Translations under genes and position numbers: made by a program | Shown here: positions 4,187 through 6,853 of the stretch, piece by piece | How positions within the stretch are numbered: the stretch's first letter is position 1 | How the letters are laid out: each line of letters begins with the position of its first letter | Notes under the pieces: model-generated | The model's database searches: none | The model's input: only the letters and a program-made list of their open reading frames with translations | Told to the model about the DNA's origin: nothing | DNA from: Solobacterium sp. | Lineage (GTDB): Bacteria; Bacillota_I; Bacilli_A; Erysipelotrichales; Erysipelotrichaceae | DNA: 6,853 nucleotides | Direction: 5' to 3' | NCBI GenBank assembly: GCA_017543025.1 | Contig: JAFYGX010000027.1 | Location: 1-6,853 of the forward strand

Positions 4187-5283
4187 ATATGGTTATAGAT
4201 AATTTCCGCGGCATCCGCATGGACGAGAGACCGCATATTTTCCGCAATCGTCCGGCGTTTCTCCGGATCCCTGAGCAGCTCTTCGATCCGGTCTGCCAGT
4301 TCGTTCTCGTTGTTTCCGGTCACTGCGGCATTGTTCTCCAGGAAGAACTTCAGGTTGAACTGCTCCCAGGCGCCCACGACATTTGCCAGCACCATCGGGA
4401 TGCGCGTAATGCCTGCCTCTGTGGTTGAAATCCCTCCCGGCTTTGTCACAAAGATGTCCGATGCCGCATAGATCCATGACATATCCGGCATATAGCCGAA
4501 GATATGAATATTCTTCTGACCGGAATAGCGGTCTTCCATCTCCCGATGCATCCGGATATTGGTCCCGCAGATTACACTGATATCGGTTTCCGGTCCCACA
4601 CGTCCGCTCAGTATCTGTAGCAGTTCCGGAATCGGCCCGCAGCCCATACTGCCGCCCATTAACAGAATATGATCATGCGTTTCAGGAATTCCAGTCAGGT
4701 GTTTTGCGATTTTCTTATCCATCGGACGGAGAATATGTTTCCGCACCGGGATGCCGGAAATCACAATCCGCTCCTCAGGAACGCCATTACTGACCAGTTC
4801 GCTGATCAGTCCGTCATGCGGCACAAAATGAAGATCCACATCATTATTTGAACTTCCCGGCGTGTTGCAGTAATCCGTCTCGACAATCGCGGTGCGGATA
4901 TTCAGTCCATAGTGCCTCACCGCTTCGGTAAGCATCATTGCGCCGAATACATGCGTACATATCACGGTGTCATAGTTTTCCTGCTGAATCAGTTTTCCGA
5001 GGCTGAACCGTCCAAGATCGATAAACTGCCGAAGCACCTTATCCTCCCGGAATATCTGATTTTTCTTTTCCGTTTCGGTATAGTAGTCGCTCTGGATATC
5101 CGGAAAATGACGATACACGAAAACATGCGAAAAGGAGATCATTTCCGACACAGCATCCGAAATAAAAGAGAGGCTGTCACGGATATCGGCAGTCCCGCCA
5201 TGATCCTCAATGTATTCTTTGATTGCGGCGGAAACAGTATTATGCCCTCCGCCGTTATTACTGCTCAGAATCAATGCCTTCAT
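4168..5283 (-). CDS. GT28 / MGDG-synthase-like diacylglycerol glycosyltransferase (UgtP-like)
   Basis: A 371-residue membrane-surface glycosyltransferase that probably transfers a sugar from UDP-sugar to diacylglycerol, making glycolipids for the membrane and lipoteichoic acid anchors. It has a GT-B fold. The N-terminal MGDG-synthase-like domain (about 1-170) carries the phosphate-loop-like SNNGGGH (8-14) and TDYCNTPG. The C-terminal GT28 domain (about 200-350) carries GGSMGCG (210-216) and the nucleotide-sugar motif KPGGISTTEA (281-290), followed by WEQFN. The length fits UgtP-type enzymes. MurG is the other well-known GT28 enzyme, but the N-terminal MGDG-type domain favours the lipid enzyme. 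The start is set at ATG 5283; TTG at 5289 is possible. Neither has a Shine-Dalgarno, and a mini-ORF ends 2 nt upstream. It lies 40 nt downstream of the 227-residue gene, probably in one operon. Acceptor and sugar are not proven. Confidence 0.88.
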   Translation of the reverse strand: MKALILSSNNGGGHNTVSAAIKEYIEDHGGTADIRDSLSFISDAVSEMISFSHVFVYRHFPDIQSDYYTETEKKNQIFREDKVLRQFIDLGRFSLGKLIQQENYDTVICTHVFGAMMLTEAVRHYGLNIRTAIVETDYCNTPGSSNNDVDLHFVPHDGLISELVSNGVPEERIVISGIPVRKHILRPMDKKIAKHLTGIPETHDHILLMGGSMGCGPIPELLQILSGRVGPETDISVICGTNIRMHREMEDRYSGQKNIHIFGYMPDMSWIYAASDIFVTKPGGISTTEAGITRIPMVLANVVGAWEQFNLKFFLENNAAVTGNNENELADRIEELLRDPEKRRTIAENMRSLVHADAAEIIYNHIKDLQR

Positions 5284-5285
5284 AG

Positions 5286-5309
5286 TCAACCGTGCGGGCC
5301 GTGCATCAT
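5286..5309 (-). CDS. Putative leader mini-ORF upstream of the glycosyltransferase
   Basis: On the minus strand, after AAGAGGA (5320-5314), the frame reads ATG ATG CAC GGC CCG CAC GGT TGA, encoding MMHGPHG. It stops 2 nt before the glycosyltransferase ATG. The ribosome site is 4 nt from the first ATG and 7 nt from the second. The downstream gene has no Shine-Dalgarno of its own, so termination-reinitiation coupling is the natural reading. There are no clustered codons for a single amino acid, so classical attenuation is not indicated. The frame is certain; that it is translated is inference. Confidence 0.45.
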   Translation of the reverse strand: MMHGPHG

Positions 5310-5322
5310 ACGGTCCTCTTTT

Positions 5323-5328
5323 ATTATA
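5323..5328 (-). promoter_or_regulatory. Candidate internal -10 box for the glycosyltransferase
   Basis: A TATAAT on the minus strand overlaps the stop codon of the upstream gene (TAA, 5326-5324) and would place a start near 5316, within the mini-ORF ribosome site. No good -35 box is seen at 16-18 bp (TGAGAA at 17), so it is a weak candidate. Read-through from the upstream gene is equally likely. Confidence 0.35.
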
Positions 5329-6007
5329 TATGGAGACAGTCCGGTTTCTCAGAAGTTATTGCCCTATTATCTGCATGTGCGGAATCTGGTTTCAGTGAAT
5401 CGGTATCCATTCTGGAGATGACAAGCGCACATTCCATCGCCATCCGCCCTGCCTCTTCTGCAGGAGCACCGATTCGAATGGATTGCATCAGAATATTCTG
5501 CATCACAATGCCGTAAAGAACCGGCCACTCTGAAGGAGCCTTGCAGAAGCGGGCTGTCATATTTTCATGAATACCATCCCAGCATGCCTTGATCCGCTGA
5601 TACACGATATCTGCGGGCATATTCCATATGGTAAGATCTTCGCCGCCTACCCGCTGCACCACAGAGACTGCGAGTGCCCTGACGGTATCTGCCGTAACAT
5701 CTGTCACGGCATTGCAGAAGGAAAATACACTTGTCCGGCTTTCGAGCAGATACCGGTTTACGTAATCTCCGAAATAATATTTCCGGCCGTCTTTTACGGC
5801 CGCCACATGAAAGCTTCCGTTCGATGCTTTTACGGCTTCATGACATGCCATGCCCGCAAGTCCCGCTGCATACAGAAGACAGGCGGTAAGGTCGGTTCCC
5901 TGTTCATTGCGCAGTGTCCCCTTCAGCATCGCAATCACTTTGCCCGTATCTGATGCAAGCTGTTTTGCAATCTGTTCTTCGTTCTCCCCATTCTGAATCA
6001 GGCCCAT
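5324..6007 (-). CDS. Uncharacterised 227-residue protein
   Basis: I do not recognise this family. ATG at 6007 is preceded by GGAGAAG (6020-6014), and an in-frame stop lies at 6046-6044, so the start is well bounded. The product has no signal peptide or clear membrane segment. A central section (about 38-200) looks like a folded, mixed alpha/beta domain. Its recognisable landmarks are TACLLYAAGLAGMACHEAVKA (41-61), a basic-aromatic strand GRKYYFGDYVNRYLLE (74-89), and a Trp-containing region at 128-161. Seven cysteines are scattered without CxxC pairing. The last 25 residues are polar and probably disordered. It lies between a phosphatase gene, from which a terminator separates it, and the glycosyltransferase 40 nt downstream, so it likely leads a two-gene operon. 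It is a convincing gene by length, ribosome site and spacing; its function is unknown. Confidence 0.8.
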   Translation of the reverse strand: MGLIQNGENEEQIAKQLASDTGKVIAMLKGTLRNEQGTDLTACLLYAAGLAGMACHEAVKASNGSFHVAAVKDGRKYYFGDYVNRYLLESRTSVFSFCNAVTDVTADTVRALAVSVVQRVGGEDLTIWNMPADIVYQRIKACWDGIHENMTARFCKAPSEWPVLYGIVMQNILMQSIRIGAPAEEAGRMAMECALVISRMDTDSLKPDSAHADNRAITSEKPDCLHI

Positions 6008-6042
6008 GGTTTTCTTCTCCGTTCTCTGTGTTTTCTGTTTCC

Positions 6043-6048
6043 ATTATC
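6043..6048 (-). promoter_or_regulatory. Candidate -10 box for the 227-residue gene
   Basis: GATAAT on the minus strand (6048-6043) lies between the phosphatase terminator and the ATG at 6007, giving a predicted start near 6036 and a leader of about 28 nt. The region 16-18 bp upstream is the terminator T-run and holds no clear -35 box, so the call is tentative. Confidence 0.35.
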
Positions 6049-6062
6049 TCTGCTGACTGATG

Positions 6063-6094
6063 AAAAAAATACTTCTGTGATTTCGCAGAAGTAT

Positions 6095-6095
<1 letters not shown>
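6063..6095 (-). terminator. Intrinsic terminator of the phosphatase gene, overlapping its stop codon
   Basis: On the minus strand AATACTTCTG (6095-6086), an 8-nt loop and CAGAAGTATT (6077-6068) form a perfect 10-bp stem, running into a seven-T tract (6069-6063). The first base pair uses the last base of the TGA stop codon (6097-6095). It separates the phosphatase transcript from the two genes that follow. Confidence 0.85.

Positions 6096-6853
<758 letters not shown>

Overview
The window looks like a chromosomal segment from a low-to-mid GC Bacillota (Firmicutes) bacterium, probably an anaerobic gut-type Clostridia or Erysipelotrichia. The evidence is strong AGGAGG-type ribosome sites, consensus sigma-A-like promoters, a consensus CcpA (cre) site, a lipoprotein solute-binding protein with a Ser/Ala-rich linker, a UgtP/MGDG-synthase-like glycosyltransferase and a SpoIIE-type PP2C phosphatase. 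Species cannot be assigned from this sequence alone. There is no RNA gene, insertion sequence or CRISPR array.

Region 1 (1-1914): the 5' part of a TRAP transporter operon on the minus strand. The extracytoplasmic solute-binding lipoprotein DctP (557-1645) comes first, then a hairpin-plus-U-tract element, then the small membrane subunit DctQ (487 down to 1, cut by the window edge). DctM should follow outside the window. The 269-bp divergent intergenic region is rich in control signals: a TTGACA-17-TACCAT promoter for dctP, a perfect-consensus cre site on its -35 box, a second near-consensus cre-like site upstream, and two 14-bp perfect palindromes sharing TTGTATACAA. One palindrome lies just downstream of the predicted dctP start point and the other sits in the regulator's promoter region. 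A GAAA-capped hairpin lies in the dctP leader.

Region 2 (1915-4158, plus strand): a GntR/FadR-family (FCD) regulator, divergent from dctP and the obvious candidate to bind the two palindromes. It is followed by a strong terminator, then a small unrecognised protein with a possible Sm-like N-terminal barrel, whose promoter position suggests a leaderless mRNA, then an AEC-family permease (the malate/malonate-type carrier superfamily). The regulator thus lies between two carrier systems of types that often move organic acids.

Region 3 (4168-6853, minus strand, convergent with region 2): a SpoIIE-type PP2C phosphatase (5' end outside the window) that ends in a terminator overlapping its stop codon, then an unrecognised 227-residue soluble protein, then a GT28-type diacylglycerol glycosyltransferase. 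The last gene lacks its own Shine-Dalgarno but is preceded by a tiny Shine-Dalgarno-led open frame that stops 2 nt before its ATG, suggesting translational coupling.

No wholly new multigene system is evident. The most interesting content is regulatory: the dual-control (CcpA plus FadR-type) divergent promoter region, the intra-operon hairpin, the possible leaderless gene and the mini-ORF.
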